Numbered from the stretch's first letter, positions 1 through 8,650 are shown. The stretch is DNA of 39,603 nt from Parcubacteria group bacterium LiPW_15 (GCA_007375645.1 VMER01000004.1:1-39603); one strand, 5' to 3'. Notes: generated by a model from the sequence alone, not told the origin. Numbers and translations are program-made.

Positions 1-72
1 GAGGAGATTATTCAGAACCGAGGGTTTTGAAAAGCGAAGCGCGTGAAACTCCCTGTAGCGCCCACAGAGATG

Positions 73-99
73 AAATATCGGCCTTAGGTCGATATTTTT
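73..99 (+). terminator. Intrinsic terminator at the left edge
   Basis: AAATATCG (73-80) and CGATATTT (90-97) form an 8-bp stem with a 9-nt loop, followed by further T residues. The polarity fits a plus-strand transcript entering from the left. I could not identify what bases 1-72 encode; no start-to-stop reading frame of note is present, so they may be the 3' end of an RNA or of a gene lying outside the window. Confidence 0.5.
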
Positions 100-114
100 C
101 TTTATATTACAAGT

Positions 115-330
115 TTACTCCAGTCCTCGAAGATCAAGCTTCCTTGCCTCTTCTAGATGAAACTTTAACGCCCCGTTGGTCGCAGGCGGCGGCGATATGG
201 CTTTGGAAAAGTTTTCCGCTATTATCCCGGTGGTATCCACAAAAAACCAGATCAACAATCCGGCGAAAAGAAAGGCAATCACGATAAGCAGCTGATCAAT
301 ATATTGTTTTACGAACCTGCTTAATTTCAT
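115..330 (-). CDS. Small single-pass membrane protein next to PilO-like gene
   Basis: A 71-residue product with one hydrophobic segment (about residues 12-31, ending in IWFFV), a short basic N-terminus and a polar tail. Its ATG overlaps the stop codon of the upstream PilO-like gene (ATGA at 327-330), so the two are translationally coupled. The position suggests a type IV pilus or secretion accessory protein, but no family motif is visible. It could also be the short remnant of a PilP-like protein. The function is unassigned. Confidence 0.55.
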   Translation of the reverse strand: MKLSRFVKQYIDQLLIVIAFLFAGLLIWFFVDTTGIIAENFSKAISPPPATNGALKFHLEEARKLDLRGLE

Positions 331-860
331 TGGAAAAATGCTCGCCCTTGCAGAACCAAATGATAGTTTCCTTCGCCGACTTGCGAAAGGTCAAAAGTAT
401 CAATACTTATTATATATCTGGTCGCCTTCGGCTCTATGTCGTTTAAGAACAACAGAAGGTTTTCCAGTTTTCCACTGGAATCCAAAGAAAAAGCGGCTAT
501 TCCGGCCGCATTCGTTTGCGGCAGGATCGGCACTCCGCGGAAAGAAAAACTGAAGGTCACGGCATGGGCCGAAGCCGAAGACTGTAATGCCTGCGGCAAA
601 TTCAGGAGCTGCTCCTGCATCGGAAGAAGCGAGTTCATTTTTTGCGCATAAAGACTGACCTCCTGGCTGGATTTCTTTATGTCCGCAAGATTAGAAATAA
701 GCTCCGCACGTCTTAAAAGAAATACTTTGGAGGCGGCGATGTTAGTGCTCAACTCGGAAATAGCCCCGGAAAACAACGCGGAACCCACAAAAAATAGCGT
801 TATGGTGCCGACAATTATGCAGATTCCGACAATGACATCTTTTCTAAAACTTTTTTCCAT
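327..860 (-). CDS. PilO-like type IV pilus inner-membrane assembly protein
   Basis: A 177-residue protein with the PilO architecture. It has a short cytoplasmic N-terminus, one transmembrane helix (about residues 9-31), a predicted coiled coil (about 35-85, rich in Ser, Lys, Glu and Gln) and a C-terminal alpha/beta domain (about 90-177) like the ferredoxin-like fold of PilO. In type IV pilus systems PilO pairs with PilN to connect the inner-membrane platform to the rest of the machine. pilN and pilM would lie upstream, but plus-strand dprA is there instead, so this pair stands alone here. A perfect TATAAT (871-876 on the minus strand) lies 10 nt before the ATG. The assignment rests on architecture rather than catalytic residues. 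Confidence 0.6.
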   Translation of the reverse strand: MEKSFRKDVIVGICIIVGTITLFFVGSALFSGAISELSTNIAASKVFLLRRAELISNLADIKKSSQEVSLYAQKMNSLLPMQEQLLNLPQALQSSASAHAVTFSFSFRGVPILPQTNAAGIAAFSLDSSGKLENLLLFLNDIEPKATRYIISIDTFDLSQVGEGNYHLVLQGRAFFQ

Positions 861-933
861 CTACATACAAATTATATCACACGCGGGTTGTGCTGGCAGA
901 CCAAGATTTTTTAATGTAAATTAATAAGTAATA

Positions 934-1944
934 GTGAAAAACGAAAAGATTTTTTACAATGCGGTTGCCAACATCCTGGGAGGTGATTATAAAAAAATCA
1001 ACCGTCTTTTTACTTCCAAGGGCACTTGGGAAAATTCCTTTAAGAGTCTTGGAAAAAACGATGAACTTCCGCAAAACCTGTGGCGGCAGCTCGAATCTCT
1101 CGGCGTTGGTCTGGTATTAAAAGGCGAGCGGGACTATCCTGCCTTACTCGGCGAAATTCCCCTGCCTCCCTTCGGCATATATTTCTTAGGAAATATTCCA
1201 AAAGTGGATGAGATTTCTTTGGCCATAGTCGGCACTCGAAAAGTAACGCCCGACGGCGAAGATCTGGCCCATGAATTCGCGAAGATCCTGGCCGGCAGAA
1301 ATATCAATATAATAAGCGGTTTGGCTTTCGGAGTAGATTCCGCCGCCCACCGAGGTGCGCTGACCGCGGGGCGCACATGCGCGGTCCTGGCGACCGCGGT
1401 AGATAACCCGACACCTGCCACAAATAAACGACTGGCTGAGGAAATTTTGGCTAAAGGCGGGGCGCTCATCTCCGAATACCCTCCTGGCTCGCCCGCTTTT
1501 GCCCATCGGTTTCTCGAAAGAAATAGGATCGTAAGCGGACTATGCCGCGCAGTTATATTGATCGAAGCGCCGGAGCGTTCCGGAAGTCTCGCTACCGCGC
1601 GCTTTGCGATGGAACAGAACCGGGATGTTTTTGTCGTACCGGGACCGGCTGTGCATCGCAACTATAAGGGCTCTCATGCTTTAATTAGGGAAGGTGCCAG
1701 GCTTGCGACATCCGCGGCGGAGGTGCTTGAAGATCTGGGATTTTCTCAAAAGAAAATTTCGCTCTTTGAGGGAACGCCGGAAGAGCAAACTGTCCTTGCG
1801 ACAATAACCGATCTTCCAAACGCCGGATTTGACGAAATCGCGGAAACGGTTAAACTGGACCCCGCGCTCTTGAGCCAGATACTGAATTCTCTGCTCATCG
1901 CGGAACAAATAGAAGAAACGCCAAATGGCTACAAAATCATCTAA
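934..1944 (+). CDS. dprA: DNA-processing protein DprA (Smf)
   Basis: DprA binds incoming single-stranded DNA during natural transformation and loads RecA. The 336-residue product has an N-terminal helical extension, then the Rossmann-like DprA core. The core signatures are IVGTRKVTPDGEDLA (about residues 97-111), IISGLAFGVDSAAHRG (about 127-142), a SEYPPGSPAFAHRF segment and a FVVPGP segment. A C-terminal winged-helix-like domain (about 285-335) follows. The start is GTG at 934; no clear Shine-Dalgarno precedes it. The 3' end overlaps the start of topA by 20 nt. Length and domains are normal, and competence is widespread in Patescibacteria, so function is likely retained. Confidence 0.92.
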   Translation: MKNEKIFYNAVANILGGDYKKINRLFTSKGTWENSFKSLGKNDELPQNLWRQLESLGVGLVLKGERDYPALLGEIPLPPFGIYFLGNIPKVDEISLAIVGTRKVTPDGEDLAHEFAKILAGRNINIISGLAFGVDSAAHRGALTAGRTCAVLATAVDNPTPATNKRLAEEILAKGGALISEYPPGSPAFAHRFLERNRIVSGLCRAVILIEAPERSGSLATARFAMEQNRDVFVVPGPAVHRNYKGSHALIREGARLATSAAEVLEDLGFSQKKISLFEGTPEEQTVLATITDLPNAGFDEIAETVKLDPALLSQILNSLLIAEQIEETPNGYKII

Positions 1945-4174
1945 GACATTAGTTATCGTGGAGTCCCCCACCAAAGCCAAAACCATCGGTTCGTTTTTGG
2001 GTTCCGAATATATAGTGGAATCTTCCATGGGACATGTCCGTGATCTGCCCAAAAGCAAGATAGGCATAGATGTAAAACACGATTTCACTCCGCAGTACGT
2101 GATTCCAAAAAAAGCGGCTGAACACGTCGCGGAGCTTAAAAAGCTCGCCTCCAAAGCCGCGGAAATAATACTGGCAAGCGATGAAGACCGTGAAGGAGAA
2201 GCTATCGCCTGGCATATCGCCGAACTTTTTAAAGAGTCCGGCTCGGTCAAAGATCCGGAGAAATTGAAGCGCATCGTTTTTCACGAAATAACAAAGAAGG
2301 CCATTGCCGAAGCTATTGAAAACCCGAGGCGCCTGGATATGAACCTGGTTAATGCCCAGCAAGCGAGAAGAATCTTAGACAGGCTTGTCGGCTACGAACT
2401 CTCCCCTTTTCTTTGGAGAAAAATACGCTACGGACTTTCCGCCGGCCGAGTGCAAAGCGTCGCGGTGCGTCTTGTGGTGGAACGCGAACGCGAGATACAA
2501 AATTTTAAAAGCGACGAATACTGGTCTATCGAAGGACTTTTCGAAAAGAAAAAGAGTCAGACCTTTGCCGCGAAGTTGAACACCGCTCACGGCAAGCCCG
2601 TCGGCAAAATGGACATCCACTCCGAAACGGAGGCAAAGGAAATACTTTCCGCGCTCAAGGGCGCCGAATATTCGATCGGAGAAGTATCCACCAAACAAAT
2701 AAACCGCAATCCCTCCGCGCCGTTTACGACCTCCACCCTGCAGCAAGAGGCGGCGAGAAAATTAGGATTCAGCGCCAAGCAGACCATGGTCCTGGCGCAA
2801 AAGCTTTACGAAAAAGGCTACATCACCTATATGCGCACGGATAGCTTGAATCTTTCCGCTTCTTCACTCGAACAAGCCCGCGAAGTTATAACTTCCGAGT
2901 TCGGCAAGCAATACGCGCTCGAGACCCCGAGGTCTTTCACCAATCGCTCCAAGGGAGCACAAGAAGCTCATGAAGCTATCCGCCCGACCGATCTTTCAAA
3001 GAAGATCGGGAATGCCGGCTTCCGGCTGGAAGACCGCGGAGAACAAAAACTATATGACCTTATCTGGAAACGAACCCTCGCCTCGCAGATGCAGCCCGCA
3101 CTCGTGGAACAAACCGCGGCAGATGTTGAAACTGCTGACAAGAAATTTGTTTTCCGCGCCAATGGCCAAACCATAGTTTTTGATGGTTTTATCCGGGTCT
3201 ATACCGAAGGAAACGACGATCAGGCCGAGGATGAGGCTAACACCCTGCCGCCTCTTTCGTCCGGCGACAAAATCTCCGCCAACGAAATAAAACCCTATCA
3301 GCACTTTACCGAACCGCCGGCCAGATATACGGACGCGACTCTCGTTAAAACTCTGGAAGCCGCCGGCGTGGGACGCCCCTCTACTTATGCTCCAACCCTC
3401 TCCACTATCCAGGAACGGGAATACGTGGAAAAAATTGATAAAAAATATCAACCGACCGAAATAGGAATTCTCGTGAACGACATGCTAGTCGAAAATTTTC
3501 CGGAAATTGTGGATATAAATTTCACCTCCCATGTGGAAGAAGAATTCGACAGTATTGCCGAAGGAAATATCGAATGGGTAAAAGTCTTGAAAGAATTTTA
3601 TGTACCCTTCAAAAAACATCTGGACGAGAAAGAGGCATCTGTCGAGAAACAAATTGAAGTCTCCGAGACTCCGTGCCCGCACTGCGGAAAACCGATGCTC
3701 ATAAAATTTGGCCGGATGGGAAAATTTCTGGCTTGTCCGGAACCCGGAAGCAAGGTAACCCAGCCACTGCCGGAGGAAGCAGCAAAAATAAAAGAGCTCC
3801 AAGAAAAAACCGAAGGCGAACTTTGTCCGATTTGCGGAAAACCGATGGAAGTAAAGCGCGGACGTTTCGGATTTTTCTTGGGCTGTTCGGATTATCCGAA
3901 GTGCAAAGGTATCTCCAAAATTTGGAATAAAACCGGATTTAAATGTCCGAATTGCCTTGCGGCGCCGGAAAGAGCCGACAAACCGGGCGATATCGTGGAA
4001 AAGAGAGGCCGCGGCCGCGGCAAACCGTTTTATGCCTGCACCCGCTATCCGGACTGCACTTTTGTGATGAACAAGAAACCGGAAACCCAAGCCGAACTTG
4101 ACGAAGGATATAAATATTGGAAAGCGAACCCTCCGAAGCCTTCGCGTTTCAAAAAAAAGCCGGAAGGAAAGTAA
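1925..4174 (+). CDS. topA: DNA topoisomerase I (type IA)
   Basis: Relaxes negatively supercoiled DNA by single-strand passage through a 5'-phosphotyrosine intermediate. The 749-residue product has the TOPRIM domain (VIVESPTKAKTI near residue 9; DEDREGEAIAW near 87, supplying the metal-binding acidic residues) and the active-site segment YITYMRTDS with the catalytic tyrosine near residue 303. The gate domains follow. Three C-terminal zinc ribbons start near residues 583 (CPHCGKP), 634 (CPICGKP) and 673 (CPNC, ending CTRYPDC). The second Cys pair of the first ribbon is incomplete, with only one later Cys visible. Translation probably couples to dprA through the 20-nt overlap. The protein ends in a Lys/Pro-rich tail. 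Confidence 0.96.
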   Translation: MATKSSKTLVIVESPTKAKTIGSFLGSEYIVESSMGHVRDLPKSKIGIDVKHDFTPQYVIPKKAAEHVAELKKLASKAAEIILASDEDREGEAIAWHIAELFKESGSVKDPEKLKRIVFHEITKKAIAEAIENPRRLDMNLVNAQQARRILDRLVGYELSPFLWRKIRYGLSAGRVQSVAVRLVVEREREIQNFKSDEYWSIEGLFEKKKSQTFAAKLNTAHGKPVGKMDIHSETEAKEILSALKGAEYSIGEVSTKQINRNPSAPFTTSTLQQEAARKLGFSAKQTMVLAQKLYEKGYITYMRTDSLNLSASSLEQAREVITSEFGKQYALETPRSFTNRSKGAQEAHEAIRPTDLSKKIGNAGFRLEDRGEQKLYDLIWKRTLASQMQPALVEQTAADVETADKKFVFRANGQTIVFDGFIRVYTEGNDDQAEDEANTLPPLSSGDKISANEIKPYQHFTEPPARYTDATLVKTLEAAGVGRPSTYAPTLSTIQEREYVEKIDKKYQPTEIGILVNDMLVENFPEIVDINFTSHVEEEFDSIAEGNIEWVKVLKEFYVPFKKHLDEKEASVEKQIEVSETPCPHCGKPMLIKFGRMGKFLACPEPGSKVTQPLPEEAAKIKELQEKTEGELCPICGKPMEVKRGRFGFFLGCSDYPKCKGISKIWNKTGFKCPNCLAAPERADKPGDIVEKRGRGRGKPFYACTRYPDCTFVMNKKPETQAELDEGYKYWKANPPKPSRFKKKPEGK

Positions 4175-4198
4175 TCCCTCCGCCCCCCTGGGTTATCT

Positions 4199-4227
4199 TT
4201 GCTAAAAAAAGCGTGCGGTTCTATCAT
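4199..4227 (+). promoter_or_regulatory. Candidate promoter of rel
   Basis: TTGCTA (4199-4204), a 17-nt spacer and TATCAT (4222-4227). Transcription would begin only a few bases before the ATG at 4239, leaving almost no leader. No terminator is visible between topA and rel. Confidence 0.45.
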
Positions 4228-4238
4228 AACCACACAAG

Positions 4239-5948
4239 ATGACTGTTAAAGAGACAGTAAAATCTGAGCCCCAAGGTCAGATAGCGAAAGCTTATAAGTT
4301 CGCCGAAATTGCGCACTCCAAACAAAAACGCCGAACCGGCGAACCATACTTCGTTCACGTCTTAGCTACCGCGGAGATATTGAACTCTTGGCATCTGGAC
4401 GAAGCGACCATCGTCGCCGGACTTCTTCACGACACGGTGGAAGACACCGGCACCACTTCGGAAACTATAACTCAAGAGTTCGGCGACCAGGTAACTTTTT
4501 TGGTAAACGGAGTGACCAAGCTCGGCAAAATTAAATATCGAGGAGCGGAAGCCGAGGCCAAAGCGGAAAATCTCAGGAAAATGATATTGGCCATTTCCGA
4601 AGATCTGCGCGTGGTTTTCATCAAACTTGCCGACAGACTTCACAATATGCGCACCCTCTCTGCTCTTCCTCCGCAAAAACAAAGGCGCATTGCTTTGGAG
4701 ACCCACGAAATCTATGCGCCCTTGGCCTATCGGCTCGGTATGCAAAATATTTCCGGCGAACTTCAGGATTTGGCATTCCCCTATCTCTATCCGGAAGAAT
4801 ATCGCTGGCTCAAAGCCCAGGTGGCGGAAGCATATGAAGCGCGCCTCAAATATTTGGAGAAACTTAAACCCGTAGTGCAAAAAGCCTTGGAGGATAAGGG
4901 TATCCGTTCCGCGACCATAGACTTTCGGGCAAAACGTTATTCCAGCCTTTATAAAAAACTTTTGCGCCAGAGCATGGATGTGGAAAATATTTATGACCTC
5001 GTCGCAATGAGGCTAATACTCAAAAACCAAGAAGCCTGCTATGGGGCGCTCGGCATAATCCACTCTATGTGGCCACCGCTCCCGGGACGCATCAAAGACT
5101 ATATCGCCATGCCCAAGCCGAACGGCTACCGGTCGCTTCACACCACGGTCATCGGACCGGAAAAGAAAATCGTGGAGTTCCAGATCCGCACCGAAGAGAT
5201 GCACGACGAAGCGGAACACGGCGTAGCCGCACACTGGATATATAAGGCGCATGGCGGAGCTAACCCAACCCAACAAAAACGAGTTTTCGATGAGGCCAAG
5301 TGGGTGGAACAACTAAGGCGCTGGCAGGAACATCATGCCGGCACGAACCCGGACGAATTTTTGGAGTCGCTGAAGGTAGATTTCTTCAGAGACAGAATAT
5401 TCGTCATCACTCCACGCGGGGAGGTTCTGGATCTGCCGGTCGGTTCCACGCCGATAGATTTTGCCTATGAGATACACTCCGAAGTCGGCGACACTGCAGT
5501 GGGAGCAAAAGTGAATAACCAGATCGTACCGTTGAGCCACGAACTTCGCTCCGGAGATTTTGTGGAAATTCTTACCCAAAAAAATAAGAAGCCGTCCGAA
5601 GATTGGCTAACCTTTGTAAAAACCTCCAACGCCAAGGATCACGTGCGAATCGCGCTCCGAAAGAAACAAACGGGCCTCCGAAAAATGGCGCCCTTAAAAT
5701 CCGAAATAAAGATGGTCACCAAAGACCGGGTGGGTCTTATAAAAGACATTGCGGTCGTCATCGCCCGTTCGCACGTAAACCTTGAAGGTCTTACAACCGC
5801 GCTTGTTCCCGGCGGTAATTTTCAATCCATTAAAGCTGTCTGCGACACTGCGGACAAACAAAAAATCGAGCGCTTGATCCTGAAATTAAAAGCGATAAAG
5901 GAGATTAAGGAAATAAGCTATCGTCTTCTTGAGCACCAAGCCGCCTAA
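4239..5948 (+). CDS. rel: Bifunctional (p)ppGpp synthetase/hydrolase, Rel family
   Basis: Makes and degrades the alarmone (p)ppGpp. The 569-residue protein has an N-terminal HD hydrolase domain (HSKQKRRTGEPYFVH near residue 26; LLHDTVEDT near 61; RLHNMRT near 132), which looks intact. The synthetase domain has the substrate-binding stretch YIAMPKPNGYRSLHTT near 287. Then come a TGS domain (about 385-446) and a C-terminal ACT domain (about 490-568). At about 570 residues it is shorter than the usual 700-750, because the region between TGS and ACT is reduced. This agrees with a compact genome. The 3' end overlaps the convergent parB gene by 44 nt. Confidence 0.93.
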   Translation: MTVKETVKSEPQGQIAKAYKFAEIAHSKQKRRTGEPYFVHVLATAEILNSWHLDEATIVAGLLHDTVEDTGTTSETITQEFGDQVTFLVNGVTKLGKIKYRGAEAEAKAENLRKMILAISEDLRVVFIKLADRLHNMRTLSALPPQKQRRIALETHEIYAPLAYRLGMQNISGELQDLAFPYLYPEEYRWLKAQVAEAYEARLKYLEKLKPVVQKALEDKGIRSATIDFRAKRYSSLYKKLLRQSMDVENIYDLVAMRLILKNQEACYGALGIIHSMWPPLPGRIKDYIAMPKPNGYRSLHTTVIGPEKKIVEFQIRTEEMHDEAEHGVAAHWIYKAHGGANPTQQKRVFDEAKWVEQLRRWQEHHAGTNPDEFLESLKVDFFRDRIFVITPRGEVLDLPVGSTPIDFAYEIHSEVGDTAVGAKVNNQIVPLSHELRSGDFVEILTQKNKKPSEDWLTFVKTSNAKDHVRIALRKKQTGLRKMAPLKSEIKMVTKDRVGLIKDIAVVIARSHVNLEGLTTALVPGGNFQSIKAVCDTADKQKIERLILKLKAIKEIKEISYRLLEHQAA

Positions 5949-7134
5949 GAAGGCCGATGAGTTCTTCCTTGGAATAAAAGGCGATGGTAATTTTTCCCGC
6001 GCCGCGGCTTTCTCGAATTGCAACCGGAGCGCCGAGTTCGGAAGCTAAACGTTCTTCGGCCATTTTAATTTCTGCGGGCATTTCCGCTTTGGCCTTTTGT
6101 TCTTCTTTGGCGTGGCTATAATTTGTAGCCTCCATTTTTAACTCCCTGGTAGTCAGCTTGTTTGCCAGTAAGTCCCTAAAAAGCTTTTTCTGAAGTGCGG
6201 CGTCATCAATCGTCAAAAGCAGCCTGCCGTGGCTTTCCGTAAGCTGTCCCTTTTCGATGGCTTCTTGAATAGGACTCGGAAGGTCTAGAAGGCGCAGAGT
6301 ATTCGCAACCGTCTCCCGGCTCTTCCCAAGCCTCGCGGCTACTTCCCTTTGGGTTAGGCGAAACTCGTCTTGAAGCCGCGCGTAAGCGCGGGCCATTTCC
6401 AACGGGTTAAGATTTTCGCGCTGAAGATTTTCAATTATCGCGAGCTCCAATCTCTCCCTCTCTAAACGCATATTGCGGATTATGGCGGGGATGGTTTCCA
6501 TACCCAAAAGCTTCGTGGCCATCAATCGCCTTTCTCCGGCAATCAGCTCATATTCCACCTCGGTGCCTGTTTCCGTGTCTTTCTCGATCTTTGAAACGAC
6601 TATCGGCTGCAGTAAGCCGAACTCCCGGATGGATGCAGCAAGTTCGCGGAGCGCGTCTTCATCAAAATTTTTGCGCGGTTGGTCCGGATTCGGATGAATT
6701 TTTGCTACTTCAATGTAATATATCGCCTCGCCGGTTTTTTTCGGTTCGTTTTCTTTTTTAAAATGCTGGACAGGTTTTTGAACTGCCGGTTCCGGTTTCT
6801 TTTCCGCGATTACAGGTCTGCCTTCGGGTTCGAGCTTTTTTTCGACTATGGGCTCAAGAACCATAAAATTTTTAACCGGTTCCGTTTTTATCGATTCACC
6901 TATTGAAGGGACTTCCTCCTCCTCCCAGATCGGTGCGATCCTTGCGGGAGGCGCGGTAAACACCCGAGCAGGCTCCTGCCTGCCGGCAGGCAGGTCTTCC
7001 GCCGGACCCATGGGGAGGTCCAAAACCGCATCATCGGGCGGTAGAACAGTCGGAGGTGGCGCATCGTCTGCTTTGCGCTGTTGGCTTTTTGGTATTAGAG
7101 ACTCAAGTCCCCGGCCCAAGGGATTTACGCTCAT
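5905..7134 (-). CDS. parB: Chromosome-partitioning protein ParB
   Basis: A centromere-binding CTP-dependent clamp that works with ParA. The 409-residue protein starts with the typical ParB N-terminus (NPLGRGLESLIP). A long low-complexity Pro/Glu/Lys linker follows to about residue 135. The ParB/Srx domain carries HPNPDQPRKNF (about 145-155) and the CTP-binding box AGERRLMA (about 197-204), then a helix-turn-helix (LTQREVAARLGKSRETVA, about 258-275) and a C-terminal dimerisation region. A perfect 20-bp palindrome lies inside the linker (6975-6994) and is translated as LPAGRQ, so the linker has tolerated a repeat insertion. The gene is the last of the parA/GIY-YIG/parB unit. Its 3' end overlaps the convergent rel gene. 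Confidence 0.93.
   Translation of the reverse strand: MSVNPLGRGLESLIPKSQQRKADDAPPPTVLPPDDAVLDLPMGPAEDLPAGRQEPARVFTAPPARIAPIWEEEEVPSIGESIKTEPVKNFMVLEPIVEKKLEPEGRPVIAEKKPEPAVQKPVQHFKKENEPKKTGEAIYYIEVAKIHPNPDQPRKNFDEDALRELAASIREFGLLQPIVVSKIEKDTETGTEVEYELIAGERRLMATKLLGMETIPAIIRNMRLERERLELAIIENLQRENLNPLEMARAYARLQDEFRLTQREVAARLGKSRETVANTLRLLDLPSPIQEAIEKGQLTESHGRLLLTIDDAALQKKLFRDLLANKLTTRELKMEATNYSHAKEEQKAKAEMPAEIKMAEERLASELGAPVAIRESRGAGKITIAFYSKEELIGLLRRLGAQEDDSLFP
6975..6994. repeat. 20-bp perfect palindrome inside parB
   Basis: CCTGCCTGCCGGCAGGCAGG, identical to the copy at 9430-9449. It is read in frame in parB and contributes the peptide LPAGRQ to the disordered linker. Confidence 0.9.
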
Positions 7135-7191
7135 GCTGGTTTTTTGGTAGGAGTGCAGCGACTATTTAAAAAAACCAAAGCACCCCGCCCT

Positions 7192-7419
7192 CTATGCGTT
7201 AATTCGTTTTTTGAGGGACCTCCAAGCGCCGCTATATTGTTTGATTTTCCGCTCTCTATCTCTAGCTCCTTTTTCCGACACATATGCTTCATAATAAATC
7301 AATTTCCAATTATTGTCATCGCGCAAATGTTCTGCGGTCCTCCGCTTCAAATCATTAGTGTAGCCAAAATATATACCTTCTTTTTTGCTGGTCTTCTGCA
7401 AAACATAGAAATAAAACAT
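7192..7419 (-). CDS. GIY-YIG nuclease-domain protein
   Basis: A stand-alone GIY-YIG domain of 75 residues, about the size of small UvrC-like or YhbQ-like proteins. It starts FYFYVLQ, has GIYFGYTNDLKRRTAEH at about residues 15-31 (GIY motif, the second motif degenerated to FGYT, the catalytic Arg and the following His), and ends with the conserved glutamate segment ERKIKQ. It lies between parA (33-nt gap) and parB (57-nt gap) on the same strand. It is therefore probably co-transcribed with the partition genes, although no partition role is known for this family. It could be a repair nuclease or a domesticated selfish nuclease. Confidence 0.8.
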   Translation of the reverse strand: MFYFYVLQKTSKKEGIYFGYTNDLKRRTAEHLRDDNNWKLIYYEAYVSEKGARDRERKIKQYSGAWRSLKKRINA

Positions 7420-7439
7420 TTGCCGTGAGGGCGGGGTTT

Positions 7440-7461
7440 CGATCTGATTTCATCAGATCTC
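7440..7461. repeat. Inverted repeat over the parA stop codon
   Basis: GATCTGAT and ATCAGATC form an 8-bp stem with a 3-nt loop that includes the TGA stop codon of parA (7453-7455). There is no U-run, so it is more likely an intercistronic mRNA hairpin than a terminator. Confidence 0.5.
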
Positions 7462-8280
7462 AATATTAAAGTTTCCGAAGTTTTCGCTCATTGAAGGACG
7501 TTCCGCGACATAATAAGCATTTTCGAGACGCAATATTTCTTTGGCTAGTTTTTCATAGGCTTGGGCCCCGGAAGAATCCGGCCGATATAGCGGAATAGGC
7601 TTACCGAAACTTGGAGCTTCGGCCAAAGCAACACTCCTCGGGATCTCCGTATCAAAAACAGTATGCGGGAAATAACGGCGCAGATTCTTGGCCACTTCCC
7701 GGCTCAAATGTTCGCGTTTATCAAACATAGTGAGGAGCGCACCTTTGACGGTTATCGGATGATTCAAATTCTCTTTGATCATGTCGATGGTCTCTAGAAG
7801 CTGACCCAAACCTTCCAAGCTATAATATTCCGCCTGCACGGGGATTATTATTTCGTCGCTTGCGGCGAGCGCGTTGATAGTTAAAAGCGTAAGCGAGGGA
7901 GAAAGATCTATAAGAATATAGTCGTATTCGTGGCGAAGTTGAGTCAAAAACTTGCGCAAAAAATACTCGCGGTTTTCGACGCCGACCAATTCCACCAGCG
8001 CTCCGGCAAGATGCGGGGCAGAAGGAATCAGATGGAAGTTATAAACAAGCGAGGGACGGATGAGACTTTTCGGCGGAACCAGATCTAAAATGCCGTGGTA
8101 AACGCTTTCGCTTATGTGAATCGGGCTCACCCCAAGGTGAGAACTCGCATTACCCTGCGGATCAAAATCCACGAGCAAGACCCGCTTGCCCTGAAGCGCC
8201 AAATACGCCCCCAGATTTACGGCTGTCGTGGTTTTTCCTACTCCGCCTTTTGCGTTGCAAACCGCTATAACACGTGCCAT
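7453..8280 (-). CDS. parA: Chromosome-partitioning ATPase ParA (Soj)
   Basis: A deviant-Walker ATPase that binds DNA non-specifically and is driven off by ParB. The N-terminus MARVIAVCNAKGGVGKTTT holds the deviant Walker A motif. LLVDFDPQGNASSHLG (A' motif) and ILIDLSPSLT (Walker B region) follow. I chose the ATG at 8280 (275 residues) over an in-frame ATG at 8316. Homologues begin at this methionine, and a TTGATG/TAAAAT promoter sits with its -10 box 7 nt before it, inside the longer reading. Residues after about 265 (NAYYVAERPSMSENF) are a variable tail. The gene is followed by the GIY-YIG gene and parB. Confidence 0.93.
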   Translation of the reverse strand: MARVIAVCNAKGGVGKTTTAVNLGAYLALQGKRVLLVDFDPQGNASSHLGVSPIHISESVYHGILDLVPPKSLIRPSLVYNFHLIPSAPHLAGALVELVGVENREYFLRKFLTQLRHEYDYILIDLSPSLTLLTINALAASDEIIIPVQAEYYSLEGLGQLLETIDMIKENLNHPITVKGALLTMFDKREHLSREVAKNLRRYFPHTVFDTEIPRSVALAEAPSFGKPIPLYRPDSSGAQAYEKLAKEILRLENAYYVAERPSMSENFGNFNIEI

Positions 8281-8284
8281 TTTC

Positions 8285-8316
8285 TTGATTTTAACCCAGA
8301 AAGCCTCTATCATCAA
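8285..8316. promoter_or_regulatory. Interleaved divergent promoters of tRNA-Leu and parA
   Basis: Plus strand: TTGATT (8285-8290), 17 nt, TATCAT (8308-8313), pointing at tRNA-Leu. Minus strand: TTGATG (8316-8311), 17 nt, TAAAAT (8293-8288), pointing at parA, with 7 nt from the -10 box to the ATG. The two promoters occupy the same 32 bp, so two polymerases could not bind at once. Confidence 0.6.
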
Positions 8317-8334
8317 TCAGTAAAGTTTATGAAG

Positions 8335-8417
<83 letters not shown>

Positions 8418-8431
8418 CATAAATAAAAATA

Positions 8432-8452
8432 CGGCCCTTGCGGCTGTTTTTT
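8432..8452 (+). terminator. Terminator of tRNA-Leu
   Basis: CGGCC-CTTGC-GGCTG hairpin (5 bp including one G-T pair) followed by six T residues. Confidence 0.55.
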
Positions 8453-8466
8453 ATTTGCTTAAAAAG

Positions 8467-8493
8467 TTGACAGAAAACCCGGGAAAATATAAT
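8467..8493 (+). promoter_or_regulatory. Consensus promoter of the small transcription unit
   Basis: TTGACA (8467-8472) and TATAAT (8488-8493) are both perfect consensus hexamers, but the spacer is 15 nt. A start near base 8500 would give an RNA of about 200 nt ending at the terminator at 8676-8704. Confidence 0.65.
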
Positions 8494-8527
8494 CTTTGCT
8501 CAGCGGGACATCATCGAGGGCGGAAAC

Positions 8528-8650
8528 GTGAAGTGGGTGCACGTACACCCCTTTGCCAACTGGCTCCACCGCGCCATCCTCGTCTTCGCCGGCAAGCTCG
8601 ACTACTACAACGGCGACATCAACAAGCTCACCCTCGTCCACGCAAGCTGA
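8528..8650 (+). CDS. Small ORF of 40 codons with extreme GC3, own promoter and terminator
   Basis: The GTG at 8528 follows GAGGG (8516-8520) at a 7-nt spacing and opens a 40-codon frame ending in TGA at 8648-8650. The peptide runs MKWVHVHPFANWLHRAIL and ends KLTLVHAS. It is aromatic- and His-rich, and its middle could form an amphipathic helix. Of the 40 codons, 37 end in G or C. That is far above the neighbouring genes and argues for translation and strong selection. No family is recognised. A consensus promoter lies 35 nt upstream and a strong intrinsic terminator follows, so it is an independent unit. A GC-rich structured small RNA is the alternative. Confidence 0.55.
   Translation: MKWVHVHPFANWLHRAILVFAGKLDYYNGDINKLTLVHAS

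Noticed and set aside
1..72. 3' end of 6S, tmRNA or RNase P RNA
   Set aside because: The stretch ends at a terminator, but none of the signature segments of these RNAs could be matched with confidence.
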